Notes: generated by a model from the letters alone, not told the origin. DNA of 64,000 nt from an uncultured Lachnospiraceae bacterium (GCA_900549995.1 URQQ01000006.1:1-64000), one strand, 5' to 3'. Shown: positions 1 through 8,082, numbered from the stretch's first letter. A program made the numbers and translations.

Positions 1-50
1 TTCGTGCATTGCCGGAGCGGCAGAAACGATTAGAAAGATACAGCATCAAA

Positions 51-99
51 AAAAGAACTGGCCGACGGCAGGAATACTGCCGGTACGCCAGTTCTTTTT
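51..99. terminator. Bidirectional rho-independent terminator, 3' of cspA-like gene
   Basis: A long hairpin has outer arms AAAAGAACTGGC and GCCAGTTCTTTTT and an inner GGCAG/CTGCC stem. T-runs leave it on both strands, so it can end the minus-strand cold-shock transcript and any transcript entering from the left edge. The 48 bases left of it are too short to assign to a gene. Confidence 0.85.
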
Positions 100-176
100 C
101 TAATCATGTCATTTCATGTATTGCTTTTAATTAATATAACGATTTATATAAATAAAAGGCACATTTAAAATTCTGA

Positions 177-377
177 TTAAATTCTTGTTACGTTTACTGC
201 CTGAGGTCCTTTGGCTCCCTCTGTAACTTCGAATTCTACTTCCTGACCTTCTTCAAGAGATTTGAATCCATCCATGTTCAGTCCTGAGTAGTGTACGAAT
301 ACATCGTTTCCTGCTTCATCAGAGATGAAACCATAACCTTTTTGGTTGTTGAACCATTTTACTGTACCTTTGTTCAT
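177..377 (-). CDS. cspA: Cold-shock protein, CspA family
   Basis: A 66-residue single cold-shock (OB-fold) domain, the usual full length for the family. Proteins of this kind bind single-stranded RNA and DNA in the cytoplasm and melt mRNA structure. The RNP1 motif (KGYGFI) and RNP2 motif (VFVHY) are both visible, as is the opening GTVKWFN. A GGAGGTAAC Shine-Dalgarno precedes the ATG. The gene stands alone, with a promoter upstream on the same strand and a strong terminator downstream. The 5' leader of about 60 nt is shorter than the long thermosensor leader of E. coli cspA, so strong cold induction cannot be assumed. Confidence 0.95.
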   Translation of the reverse strand: MNKGTVKWFNNQKGYGFISDEAGNDVFVHYSGLNMDGFKSLEEGQEVEFEVTEGAKGPQAVNVTRI

Positions 378-447
378 GTTGTTACCTCCATAAAATAAAA
401 AAATAGATAATTAGTTCTGTATTATTCCTGTAGAACAATACTCCGTC

Positions 448-476
448 AGATTAGCATATTTTCCTAGAAATGTCAA
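448..476 (-). promoter_or_regulatory. Promoter of the cspA-like gene
   Basis: On the minus strand there is TTGACA (471-476), a 17-bp spacer, and TAATCT (448-453) as the -10. This places the start near 441. It lies in the 341-bp gap between cspA and the first Rrf2 gene, which otherwise holds only AT-rich DNA and the divergent promoter of that gene. Confidence 0.75.
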
Positions 477-600
477 CGGATTAGCCATAATTTTAAAAGT
501 ATTGAACAAAAAATGTTGTAATTTGTCAAGAAAACGTTGATTTTGCGTTTTCTGTAAATAACAGGAAAAAACTGGGACATCTCACAGCCGGTATCTCTTA

Positions 601-635
601 GTATACTTGAATTTGGATACGATATGAAATATAAT
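601..635 (+). promoter_or_regulatory. Promoter and possible operator of the first Rrf2 gene
   Basis: TTGAAT (607-612), a 17-bp spacer and TATAAT (630-635) face the 719 gene. The -35 sits in an imperfect inverted repeat, GTATAC...GGATAC (601-620), which could be an autoregulatory operator. The operator reading is inference. Confidence 0.6.
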
Positions 636-718
636 TTACAGTAGGATTTTGGCGGGGCTGTTGAAACTTAAAAAGCGTGTTTCAGGTAGCTTATGGACCG
701 GCCAGAGAGGATGAGAAG

Positions 719-1150
719 ATGAAAATATCAACCAAAGGAAGATATGCAGTTGAAATTATGGCAGATCTTGCATTGTATGCAGACGAAGATCACAGGGCAA
801 GCTTAAAGAGTATAGCTGACAGGAGAAAACTTTCTGAAAAATATCTGGAGAGGATTGTAAAGGAGTTAAAAGCAAATGGCCTGGTATCGAGTGTGCGAGG
901 AGCATATGGTGGGTACTGTCTGGCGAAGGAAACAGGAAAGATTACGGTCAGGGAAGTGCTGACTTCTGTAGAAGGGGAACTTGCACCGGTGGAGTGTCTG
1001 ACCAAAGAGACAGATTGCGGGATCGACTGTGATCACTGTCCGACAAGGGGGACGTGGAATCGGATATGGAAAGAAATACTGAGGGTGACAGAGTCGGTGA
1101 CTGTAAAAGATATTGTAGATCAGATAAAGAACAGTCAGGAAAGAAAATGA
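719..1150 (+). CDS. Rrf2 family regulator, probably iron-sulfur-sensing (IscR-like)
   Basis: A 143-residue protein with the Rrf2 winged-helix N-terminus (MKISTKGRYA) and the recognition wing GAYGGY. The C-terminal half has a cysteine cluster, C-x6-C-x3-C-x2-C, the kind of ligand set used by IscR-type [Fe-S] sensors. The ATG at 719 is chosen over an upstream in-frame start at 677 because GAGAGG lies 8 bases before it and the family starts at MKIS. The next gene is a second Rrf2 protein without the cluster, so the pair splits into an Fe-S type and a CymR type. Its targets cannot be read from this window. Confidence 0.88.
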   Translation: MKISTKGRYAVEIMADLALYADEDHRASLKSIADRRKLSEKYLERIVKELKANGLVSSVRGAYGGYCLAKETGKITVREVLTSVEGELAPVECLTKETDCGIDCDHCPTRGTWNRIWKEILRVTESVTVKDIVDQIKNSQERK

Positions 1151-1169
1151 TAAAATATATAAATTAGTC

Positions 1170-1198
1170 TTGACAAGATGGTTTTCTCGTAGTATAAC
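1170..1198 (+). promoter_or_regulatory. Promoter of the CymR-like gene
   Basis: TTGACA (1170-1175), a 17-bp spacer and TATAAC (1193-1198) form a near-consensus sigma-A promoter. The expected transcription start falls just ahead of or inside the two-part motif at 1210-1234, a position suited to autorepression. Confidence 0.8.
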
Positions 1199-1209
1199 AT
1201 AAACCATAT

Positions 1210-1234
1210 AATCCTTATCAGAGAAGTAGGAATT
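1210..1234 (-). promoter_or_regulatory. Candidate Rrf2/CymR operator, copy 1
   Basis: Read on the minus strand this is AATTCCTACT, six variable bases, then ATAAGGATT. The same layout recurs in the opposite orientation at 1711-1735, ahead of metY. It lies immediately downstream of the regulator's own promoter. Shared placement around a CymR-like gene and its likely target suggests an operator, but this is inference from two sites. Confidence 0.55.
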
Positions 1235-1252
1235 GAAAGTGAGGTAAGAAAA

Positions 1253-1696
1253 TTGAAGATTTCAACGAAAGGCCGCTATGGCCTCCGGGCTTTGACAGAT
1301 CTGGCCGCACATCTGGAAGGAGAACCGGTTTCACTGACAAGCGTGGCAAAAAGGCAGAACTTGTCCCTGAACTATCTGGAACAGGTTTTCGGCACACTTC
1401 GGAAGGCCGGGATTGTAAAGAGTATCAAAGGGCCGCAGGGAGGGTATCTGCTCACAAAGGCAGCATCTGAGATTACGGTTCAGGAAATACTGGAAGCGCT
1501 GGAAGGAAAATTTTCAATTGTGGATGCAGACCAGGAACAGGCAGAGATGGATGCAGTCGAAAGGGCAATACAGGATCTGGTCTGGAGTCAGATTGATGAA
1601 AGAGTGAATTCATTTTTGAGCGAATGTACACTTTCACAGCTTGTGGAAGAATACAGACAGCGGAAAGATGGAGAAGGGATCATGTACTACATTTAA
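1253..1696 (+). CDS. Rrf2 family regulator, CymR-like (cysteine metabolism)
   Basis: A 147-residue Rrf2 protein with the same N-terminus (MKISTKGRYG) and wing (GPQGGY) as its upstream neighbour. It lacks the C-terminal cysteine cluster and keeps only one Cys near the end, as in CymR, which senses sulfur status through cysteine synthase rather than an Fe-S cluster. The start is TTG at 1253, with GAGG 8 bases upstream. It sits directly before O-acetylhomoserine sulfhydrylase and cysteine synthase genes, matching a CymR-CysK partnership. The specific CymR assignment rests on the missing cluster and on context. Confidence 0.82.
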   Translation: MKISTKGRYGLRALTDLAAHLEGEPVSLTSVAKRQNLSLNYLEQVFGTLRKAGIVKSIKGPQGGYLLTKAASEITVQEILEALEGKFSIVDADQEQAEMDAVERAIQDLVWSQIDERVNSFLSECTLSQLVEEYRQRKDGEGIMYYI

Positions 1697-1710
1697 TTTT
1701 TTATAAGCTT

Positions 1711-1735
1711 AATTCCTACTAAACCAATAAGTATT
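1711..1735 (+). promoter_or_regulatory. Candidate Rrf2/CymR operator, copy 2 (metY leader)
   Basis: AATTCCTACT, six bases, then ATAAGTATT, matching the inverted copy at 1210-1234 with one mismatch inside the two conserved blocks. It lies 50 bases ahead of the metY start codon. No convincing separate -35/-10 pair was found for metY, so this gene may be read partly from the upstream promoter. Confidence 0.55.
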
Positions 1736-1784
1736 GTGATAATAATGATAAGCATACATATGCTGGAAAGAGGGTAAATGAATT

Positions 1785-3080
1785 ATGGCAAAGGACAGAC
1801 AATTAAAATTCGAAACTTTACAGTTACACGCAGGACAGGAGCAGCCGGATCCGGCAACAGATGCGAGGGCCGTTCCGATTTACCAGACAACATCATATGT
1901 GTTTAAAGATTGTGAAACGGCGGCCAGACGTTTTGGCCTCGCAGAAGCAGGAAATATATATGGAAGGCTTACCAATACGACCCAGGATATCTTTGAACAG
2001 CGCGTGGCAGCGCTGGAAGGCGGTGTGGCGGCACTTGGTACAGCATCCGGGGCTGCAGCGATCACTTATACTTTTCAGAATCTGGCATCCGCAGGAGACC
2101 ATATCGTAGCATCCAAGAATATCTACGGCGGGACGTATAACCTGCTGGCACACACGCTTAAGAATCTTGGAATCGAGACAACATTCGTAGATCCCGATGA
2201 AGAAGGAAGCTTTGAGGCGGCGATCAAAGAGAATACGAAAGCAATATTTATTGAAAGCATCGGCAATCCGAATGCAAACCTGATTGATATCAGAAAAACA
2301 GCAGAGATCGCACACAGGCATCAGATCGTGTTAGCAGTAGACAGTACATTTGCAACGCCATATCTTCTAAGGCCGATAGAATACGGGGCAGATATTGTTG
2401 TACATTCAGCGACGAAATTCATCGGAGGACATGGAACTGCGATCGGCGGTGTGATTGTAGACGGAGGAACATTTGACTGGAAGGCTTCTGGCAAATATCC
2501 GCAGCTTACGAAACCCGATCCAAGTTATCACGGTGTATGCTTCACGGATGCAGCAGGGCCGGCGGCATTTGTCACCAGAATCCGCGCAGTTCTTTTGAGA
2601 GATACGGGAGCTACGATTGCGCCGCTGCATGCATTCTTGTTCCTTCAGGGATTGGAGACATTATCACTTAGAGTAGAAAGACATGTAAAAAACACATTAA
2701 AAGTGGTAGAATATTTACAGAATCATCCGAAAGTGGAGAAAGTAAACCACCCGTCACTTCCGGACAGTCCATATCATAAACTTTATCAGGAATATTTCCC
2801 GGAAGGCGGCGCTTCGATCTTCACATTTGAAATCAAGGGAGGAGAAAAAGAGGCTCAGAAATTCATTGATCATCTTGAGATCTTTTCATTATTGGCAAAT
2901 GTAGCCGATGTGAAATCGCTGGTCATTCATCCGGCGAGCACTACACATTCACAGATGACAGAGGAAGAGCTGAAGACATCAGGAATTAAGCCGAATTCTA
3001 TCCGTCTTTCCATCGGCACGGAGCATATTGACGATATTCTTTATGATCTGGAACAGGCACTTGACAGTATTGAAGTATGA
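1785..3080 (+). CDS. metY: O-acetylhomoserine sulfhydrylase (O-acetyl-L-homoserine aminocarboxypropyltransferase)
   Basis: A 431-residue PLP enzyme of the Cys/Met metabolism family, close to the normal length. It joins sulfide (or methanethiol) to O-acetylhomoserine to give homocysteine (or methionine). The N-terminal block FETLQLHAGQ and the PLP lysine in SATKFIGGHG (about K211) are characteristic of MetY rather than the shorter cystathionine enzymes. An AGAGGG site lies 9 bases before the ATG. It is followed after 16 bases by cysK, so the two sulfide-fixing steps are likely co-transcribed under the adjacent CymR-like regulator. Confidence 0.93.
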   Translation: MAKDRQLKFETLQLHAGQEQPDPATDARAVPIYQTTSYVFKDCETAARRFGLAEAGNIYGRLTNTTQDIFEQRVAALEGGVAALGTASGAAAITYTFQNLASAGDHIVASKNIYGGTYNLLAHTLKNLGIETTFVDPDEEGSFEAAIKENTKAIFIESIGNPNANLIDIRKTAEIAHRHQIVLAVDSTFATPYLLRPIEYGADIVVHSATKFIGGHGTAIGGVIVDGGTFDWKASGKYPQLTKPDPSYHGVCFTDAAGPAAFVTRIRAVLLRDTGATIAPLHAFLFLQGLETLSLRVERHVKNTLKVVEYLQNHPKVEKVNHPSLPDSPYHKLYQEYFPEGGASIFTFEIKGGEKEAQKFIDHLEIFSLLANVADVKSLVIHPASTTHSQMTEEELKTSGIKPNSIRLSIGTEHIDDILYDLEQALDSIEV

Positions 3081-3096
3081 TAACAGGAGGAAGAAA

Positions 3097-4026
3097 ATGA
3101 GCAAAATATATAAAAATGTAGCAGAACTGATCGGGCATACACCCGTGATGGAGGCAGAAAATATTGAAAGAGAAGAAAAACTTGAGGCACGGCTTCTGGT
3201 GAAACTTGAACTTTTCAATCCGGCAGGAAGTGTAAAGGACAGAGTTGCCAGGAAAATGATTGAAGATGCGGAAGAGAAGGGGCTGATTCAACCGGGAGCA
3301 ACGATCATCGAACCGACCAGCGGCAATACCGGAATCGGGCTTGCATCTGTGGCGGCGGCAAAAGGATACAGAGCTGTTTTTACGATGCCTGAGACGATGA
3401 GTATGGAGCGGAGAAAGCTGCTTGCAGGTTATGGCGCGGAAATTGTGCTGACAGACGGCAAGAGAGGAATGAACGGGGCGATTGAGAAAGCCGGAGAACT
3501 GACAAAAGAGATTCCAAATTCCATTGTTCTTGGACAGTTTGTAAATGCGGCAAATCCCAGGGCACATATGGAAACTACAGGGCCTGAACTCTGGGAAGAT
3601 ACGGATGGTAAAATTGATATTTTTGTTGCCGGGGTCGGCACCGGTGGAACGATTACGGGTACCGGGACATATCTGAAAGAGAAGAATCCGGCTGTCAAGG
3701 TTGTGGCGGTGGAACCTGAGAACTCAGCAGTCCTTTCCGGCGGAAAGCCAGGACCTCACGGTCTTCAGGGAATTGGGGCAGGGTTCGTTCCGGAAGTGCT
3801 CAATACTGAAATCTATGATGAAATCATCAAAGTAAAAGACAAGGAAGCTTATGAAGCGGCGAAACTGCTTGCCAAAAAAGAAGGAGTACTTGTTGGAATT
3901 TCTTCAGGAGCCGCACTTTCCGCCGCGATACAGCAGGCGAAGAAACCGGAAAATAAAGGAAAAACGATTGTGGCACTTTTGCCGGATACCGGGGAAAGAT
4001 ATCTTTCAACTGAATTATTTGCATAA
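3097..4026 (+). CDS. cysK: Cysteine synthase A (O-acetylserine thiol-lyase)
   Basis: A 309-residue PLP enzyme making cysteine from O-acetylserine and sulfide. Visible are the PLP lysine in NPAGSVKDR (K47), the substrate loop TSGNTGIGLA, the phosphate-binding loop GVGTGGTITG and the C-terminal LPDTGERYLST. The ATG at 3097 has AGGAGG 6 bases upstream and begins MSKIYKNVAELIGHTP, the family start; an upstream in-frame ATG would overlap metY. A perfect terminator follows. In organisms with CymR, CysK also acts as the regulator's co-repressor, which fits the neighbouring gene. Confidence 0.96.
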   Translation: MSKIYKNVAELIGHTPVMEAENIEREEKLEARLLVKLELFNPAGSVKDRVARKMIEDAEEKGLIQPGATIIEPTSGNTGIGLASVAAAKGYRAVFTMPETMSMERRKLLAGYGAEIVLTDGKRGMNGAIEKAGELTKEIPNSIVLGQFVNAANPRAHMETTGPELWEDTDGKIDIFVAGVGTGGTITGTGTYLKEKNPAVKVVAVEPENSAVLSGGKPGPHGLQGIGAGFVPEVLNTEIYDEIIKVKDKEAYEAAKLLAKKEGVLVGISSGAALSAAIQQAKKPENKGKTIVALLPDTGERYLSTELFA

Positions 4027-4066
4027 AAAAATCACCTCTGCGCATGATAATGCAGAGGTGATTTTT
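4025..4066 (+). terminator. Terminator of the metY-cysK operon; its 3' arm contains the next gene's SD
   Basis: A 13-bp perfect stem (arms ending in CTCTGC and starting GCAGAG) is followed by TTTTT. The descending arm carries AGAGGTGA, which is also the only good Shine-Dalgarno for the small ORF starting at 4067. Confidence 0.88.
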
Positions 4067-4249
4067 ATGATTGATAATGATGAAATGCCAATTGGTTTTA
4101 CAATGGAAATCGCGCAGCATTCTGACATTCTGACTTATTTCGCAGGGCTCAATGAGGACACGCAGGACCGGATTGTGTCGGGAGCAAGGGAAGTAAAGAG
4201 CAGAGAGGAAATGCGCAGTTATGTACGGGCAATCCCGAAATGCTTCTGA
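4067..4249 (+). CDS. Small conserved-looking protein of unknown function (60 aa)
   Basis: A 60-residue ORF starting at ATG 4067, with AGAGGTGA 6 bases upstream. The protein core runs MPIGFTMEIAQHSDIL, then an acidic helix and SREEMRSYV. I recall similar short 'MPIGF...ALAQ...AREM' proteins as common hypotheticals in Clostridia, but no function is known to me. It has no signal peptide or membrane segment. Its start site is embedded in the cysK terminator, and its stop codon lies inside the next terminator hairpin. Translation may therefore depend on read-through or on an unfolded hairpin. Confidence 0.62.
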   Translation: MIDNDEMPIGFTMEIAQHSDILTYFAGLNEDTQDRIVSGAREVKSREEMRSYVRAIPKCF

Positions 4250-4266
4250 GAATCTCAGAGGCATTT
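4238..4266 (+). terminator. Terminator overlapping the end of the 60-aa ORF
   Basis: A 13-bp stem (AAATGCTTCTGAG with CTCAGAGGCATTT, one G-T pair) has a 3-base loop and a short T-run. The stop codon of the small ORF is inside the stem. Confidence 0.7.
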
Positions 4267-4283
4267 TACATACATTGAATGAA

Positions 4284-4302
4284 TTTGACCGATAATGACT
4301 GA
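4284..4302 (+). repeat. Candidate FruR operator, distal copy
   Basis: TTTGACCGATAATGACTGA matches the copy at 4349-4367 at 17 of 19 positions, spaced 65 bp away (about six helical turns). Both copies continue into a TGACTGAAA-type tail. They lie only in the fru promoter region, so binding by the adjacent DeoR-type FruR is the simplest reading. Confidence 0.5.
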
Positions 4303-4348
4303 AATTGGTAAATCTGCATAAAAATATGTGGTCAATTTTGGAGGTTAT

Positions 4349-4392
4349 TTTGATCGATAATGATTGACTTTGACTGAAAATGGCTGTATCAT
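4349..4392 (+). promoter_or_regulatory. fru operon promoter with overlapping proximal operator
   Basis: TTGACT (4364-4369), a 17-bp spacer and TATCAT (4387-4392) form the promoter. The second copy of the 19-bp repeat (4349-4367) overlaps the -35, as expected for a repressor site. Confidence 0.7.
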
Positions 4393-4442
4393 ATCATTAA
4401 AGATAAGGCATACGGAAAAATTAAGAAGAAAAGAGGATGCTT

Positions 4443-5195
4443 ATGTTAGCAGAAGAGAGGTTCAGTGAAATCACCAGGCTGGTGAATGAAAGAAAAACAG
4501 TGACGGTTCAGGAGCTGACAGAATATCTGGATACCTCAGAGTCTACAATCCGGAGGGATCTGACGACGCTTCACAAACGGAAGATGCTCATTAAGGTGCA
4601 TGGCGGCGCAACAGCAATCGATATGGGATATACAACCAAAGATGTAGATGTTGCGAGCAGGCAGGATATGAATATCGAAGAGAAAGTCCAGATAGCCAGA
4701 TGTGCAGCAGAACTGATTGAAAAAGATGATTTTGTATATATTGATGCAGGAACAAGTACGGAATTTCTGATCGATTATATTACAGAGCAGGAAGCGGTGT
4801 ATGTGACAAATGCAATTCTTCATGCGAGAAAACTGTCACAGAAAGGGTGCAGAGTATTTCTGATCGGCGGAGAGCTGAAAGAATCAACGGAGGCAATTGT
4901 CGGGGCTGTCGCTCTTGAGAATCTGAGCCGCTATCATTTTACGAAAGGCTTTTTTGGGGCAAATGGAGTGCATCCGGAAAAAGGGCTGACAACGCCGGAG
5001 ATCAATGAGGCAGTCGTGAAAGAAAAAGCATTTTTACAGTGCAAGGAAAGATTTGTTCTGGCGGATTCTTCCAAAATCAATCAGGTGTCATCAGTCAGGT
5101 TTGCAGAATTTGCAGACGCAGTGATTTTGACAACGACGCTTAGGGATACGCTGTGGAAAAAATATGAGAACGTTATGGAGGCAGAAAAAGCATGA
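4443..5195 (+). CDS. fruR: DeoR family transcriptional regulator of the fructose operon
   Basis: A 250-residue DeoR/GlpR-type repressor. The N-terminal helix-turn-helix (VTVQELTEYLDTSESTIRRD) is followed by the HGGA signature, and the C-terminal sugar-phosphate sensor domain carries DAGTST and GANG motifs. In fructose operons it senses fructose 1-phosphate. The ATG at 4443 is preferred over 4437 because AGAGG lies 6 bases before it and abuts the upstream ATG. The stop overlaps the fruK start by 4 bases, so regulator, kinase and transporter are one operon. Confidence 0.93.
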   Translation: MLAEERFSEITRLVNERKTVTVQELTEYLDTSESTIRRDLTTLHKRKMLIKVHGGATAIDMGYTTKDVDVASRQDMNIEEKVQIARCAAELIEKDDFVYIDAGTSTEFLIDYITEQEAVYVTNAILHARKLSQKGCRVFLIGGELKESTEAIVGAVALENLSRYHFTKGFFGANGVHPEKGLTTPEINEAVVKEKAFLQCKERFVLADSSKINQVSSVRFAEFADAVILTTTLRDTLWKKYENVMEAEKA

Positions 5196-6115
5196 TTTAT
5201 ACAGTAACATTTAATCCTTCGCTGGATTATGTCATCGGTGTGGAACATCTGACACTGGGACAGATTAACCGGACAACGCATGAGAAGATTTATCCGGGAG
5301 GGAAAGGAAATAACGTGTCCGTCGTACTTTCCAATCTCGGCCTTAAAAGTAAGGCGCTTGGTTTTGTCGCCGGGTTTACCGGGCGGCAGGTGGAGAAAAT
5401 GCTGGAAGAATATGGATGTTATACAGATTATATCTGGCTTGACGATGGGTTCACGAGAATCAATGTCAAAATAAATTCAGAAGAAGAAAGTGAAATTAAC
5501 GGACAGGGTCCCGGGATCACAGAAGAAGCGATTGAAAAGCTTTATGAGAAACTTGATCAGCTCTCGGAAGGAGATATTCTTGTGCTTGCAGGAAGTATTC
5601 CAAATACACTGCCGGAAGATATTTATGAAAGAATCATGGAAAGGCTTGCCGGAAAAGGAATTCACTTTGTGGTGGATGCGACGAAAGATCTGCTGATGAA
5701 CGTTTTGAAATATCATCCATTTTTGATAAAACCAAATAATCATGAATTGGGAGAGATGTTTCATACAACGCTTACCAGTGAGGATGAAATTATAGAACAT
5801 GCAAGGAAACTGCAGGAGATGGGAGCAGAAAATGTTCTCGTATCCATGGCTGGTGACGGGGCGGTTCTGGTGACTGAGAAAGGGAAGGTTTACAAAGGAC
5901 TGCCGCCGAAAGGGACCGTAAAGAATTCCGTCGGCGCGGGCGATTCCATGGTAGCCGGATTTTTGACAGGATATCTGAATACCGGCGATTATGAAAAAGC
6001 TTTTGAACTCGGAATTGCGACAGGAAGTGCGTCTGCATTTGTATATTGGCTTGCAAAAAAAGAGGAAGTAACAGCGCTGCTGAAACGGCCGGCATCAGAA
6101 TATGGGATTGTGTAA
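5192..6115 (+). CDS. fruK: 1-phosphofructokinase
   Basis: A 307-residue PfkB-family sugar kinase that phosphorylates fructose 1-phosphate to fructose 1,6-bisphosphate. The N-terminal glycine motif GGKGNN and the C-terminal signature GAGDSMVAGFL, containing the catalytic aspartate, are intact. Length is typical. It overlaps fruR by ATGA and is followed 20 bases later by the fructose permease, the usual order for this pathway. Tagatose-6-phosphate kinase is the nearest alternative, but the operon makes 1-phosphofructokinase much more likely. Confidence 0.95.
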   Translation: MIYTVTFNPSLDYVIGVEHLTLGQINRTTHEKIYPGGKGNNVSVVLSNLGLKSKALGFVAGFTGRQVEKMLEEYGCYTDYIWLDDGFTRINVKINSEEESEINGQGPGITEEAIEKLYEKLDQLSEGDILVLAGSIPNTLPEDIYERIMERLAGKGIHFVVDATKDLLMNVLKYHPFLIKPNNHELGEMFHTTLTSEDEIIEHARKLQEMGAENVLVSMAGDGAVLVTEKGKVYKGLPPKGTVKNSVGAGDSMVAGFLTGYLNTGDYEKAFELGIATGSASAFVYWLAKKEEVTALLKRPASEYGIV

Positions 6116-6135
6116 AACAGGAGGGTGAAATTATT

Positions 6136-8058
6136 ATGAAAATCGTTGATTTACTGAACCGAAAGAGTATCAGGCTGGATGGAAATCCTGCCACAAAGTC
6201 AGAAACGATTGACCAGATGGTAAAGCTAATGGTAGACGGAGGGAACATCAATGATCCCGAAGCTTATAAAAAAGGAGTTCTTTTAAGAGAAGAAGAAGGA
6301 ACCACAGGGATTGGAGAGGGGATTGCCATTCCGCATGCAAAGACAGATGCGGTTACGTCGCCGGGGCTTGCTGCGATGGTGGTGAAAAATGGTGTTGATT
6401 ATGATGCGCTTGACGGACAGCCGGTAAATCTGATCTTCTTAATTGCGGCGCCGAATACAGAAGATAATATCCACCTGGAAGTGCTGAGCCGTCTTTCCAT
6501 GCTTTTGATGGATGAAGAATTCCAGAATAATTTAAAGAATGCGGAATCGATTGATGGGTTTCTGAAAGTGATTGATGACGCAGAGAGAGCGAAATTTCCG
6601 GAAGAGTCTGAGAAAAAAGAGGAAGCTCCGAAAAAAGGGTATCAGCTTCTTGCGGTGACAGCCTGCCCGACCGGGATTGCCCATACGTATATGGCAGCGG
6701 AGAGTCTGGAGAAGACCGCGAAAGAGATGGGATATACCATCAAAGTTGAGACGAATGGTTCCGGCGGAGACAAGAATGTTCTGACAGCGGAAGAAATTGC
6801 GGAATGCGACTGTATCATTATTGCGGCAGATAAAGATGTTAAGATGGATAGATTTGACGGTAAACCGGTGATCGTGACGAAGGTGGCCAATGGAATCCAT
6901 AAGGCGAAAGAACTGATAGAAGAAGCCGAGAGCGGAAATGCAGCTGTTTTCCACAGCGATAAGAAAGAAAAAATAGAAAGTTTCGGCGGTGAAAAAGAAG
7001 GGATCGGACGTAAAATATATAAAAACCTGATGAATGGGGTATCACATATGCTTCCATTTGTCATCGGCGGCGGTATTCTGATTGCGCTTTCCTTTCTGTT
7101 TGACGGAGCAAATGCCGGTACGGCGGCATTTGGTACAGGGAATCCGCTGTCCAGATTTTTGAATCTTGTAGGAAATGCATCCTTTGGCATGATGTTCCCG
7201 ATCCTTGCAGGATATATTGCGATGGCGATCGGCGACAGGCCTGCGTTGATGCCTGGTATTGTCGGCGGTATCCTCGCGAAAACGGGTACTTCAGTATTTC
7301 TGGAAGAAAGCGCATGGATACCTTCCGGGTTCTTTGGGGCGCTGATTGCCGGGTTTGTGGCCGGATACCTGATGCTCCTGATCAAAAAAGTATTTGAAAA
7401 ACTTCCAAAAGCACTGGAAGGGACGAAGCCGGTATTGTTCTACCCATTCTTTGGGATTCTGCTGATGGGCGCAATTATGGTATTTCTTGTGAATCCTCCG
7501 GTGGGGGCATTTAACAACTGGCTGAACAGCGGGCTTGCAGGCATGGGAGAAGGAAGCAAGGTTTTACTTGGTGCAGTGCTTGGCGGAATGATGGCGATTG
7601 ATTTTGGCGGACCGTTTAACAAGGCGGCATATGTGTTTGGAACTGCATCTATTGCAAGCGGCCAGTTTGATATCATGGCAGCCGTCATGATCGGTGGTAT
7701 GGTACCTCCGATAGCGATCGCGCTTGCGACAACATTTTTCAAAAACCGCTTTACAAAAAGCGAGCAACAGACAACCGTTACCAATTATATTATGGGACTT
7801 TGCTTTATTACAGAAGGTGCGATACCGTTTGCGGCGTCTGACCCGCTCCGGATCATTCCGCCTTCCATCATTGGATCAGCAGTGGCGGGTGCTCTTTCCA
7901 TGGCATTTGGATGTGGATGCCGGGCACCGCACGGAGGGATTTTCGTTGTAGGTATTATGAATAATGCACCGATGTTTTTGCTTGCACTGGTGATCGGATC
8001 TATTGTGGCTATGGCTGGAATTGCATTGCTTAAAAAACCGATTCCAGCAGAAAAATAA
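6136..8058 (+). CDS. fruA: PTS fructose-specific enzyme EIIABC
   Basis: A 640-residue fused fructose transporter that takes up fructose as fructose 1-phosphate. Domains in order are: EIIA (about 1-150, with the phospho-histidine in GIAIPHAKT, H67); EIIB (about 170-265, with the phospho-cysteine in TACPTGIAHTY, C177); and a membrane EIIC (about 300-635) with several hydrophobic helices and the family motif TEGAIPFAASDP. The ATG at 6136 has AGGAGGGTG upstream; a longer in-frame start overlaps fruK and is rejected. The gene leads into HPr and Enzyme I genes, giving a self-contained fructose phosphorelay. Confidence 0.95.
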   Translation: MKIVDLLNRKSIRLDGNPATKSETIDQMVKLMVDGGNINDPEAYKKGVLLREEEGTTGIGEGIAIPHAKTDAVTSPGLAAMVVKNGVDYDALDGQPVNLIFLIAAPNTEDNIHLEVLSRLSMLLMDEEFQNNLKNAESIDGFLKVIDDAERAKFPEESEKKEEAPKKGYQLLAVTACPTGIAHTYMAAESLEKTAKEMGYTIKVETNGSGGDKNVLTAEEIAECDCIIIAADKDVKMDRFDGKPVIVTKVANGIHKAKELIEEAESGNAAVFHSDKKEKIESFGGEKEGIGRKIYKNLMNGVSHMLPFVIGGGILIALSFLFDGANAGTAAFGTGNPLSRFLNLVGNASFGMMFPILAGYIAMAIGDRPALMPGIVGGILAKTGTSVFLEESAWIPSGFFGALIAGFVAGYLMLLIKKVFEKLPKALEGTKPVLFYPFFGILLMGAIMVFLVNPPVGAFNNWLNSGLAGMGEGSKVLLGAVLGGMMAIDFGGPFNKAAYVFGTASIASGQFDIMAAVMIGGMVPPIAIALATTFFKNRFTKSEQQTTVTNYIMGLCFITEGAIPFAASDPLRIIPPSIIGSAVAGALSMAFGCGCRAPHGGIFVVGIMNNAPMFLLALVIGSIVAMAGIALLKKPIPAEK

Positions 8059-8082
8059 ATAAAATGAAAAGGAGAAATGAAA

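Noticed and set aside
1..48. Possible gene end at the left edge
   Set aside because: All frames in 48 bases are too short to tell coding from chance, and a terminator follows at once.
6642..7385. 247-codon ORF antisense to fruA
   Set aside because: Complement of the EIIB/EIIC coding region with no start signals or recognisable domain.
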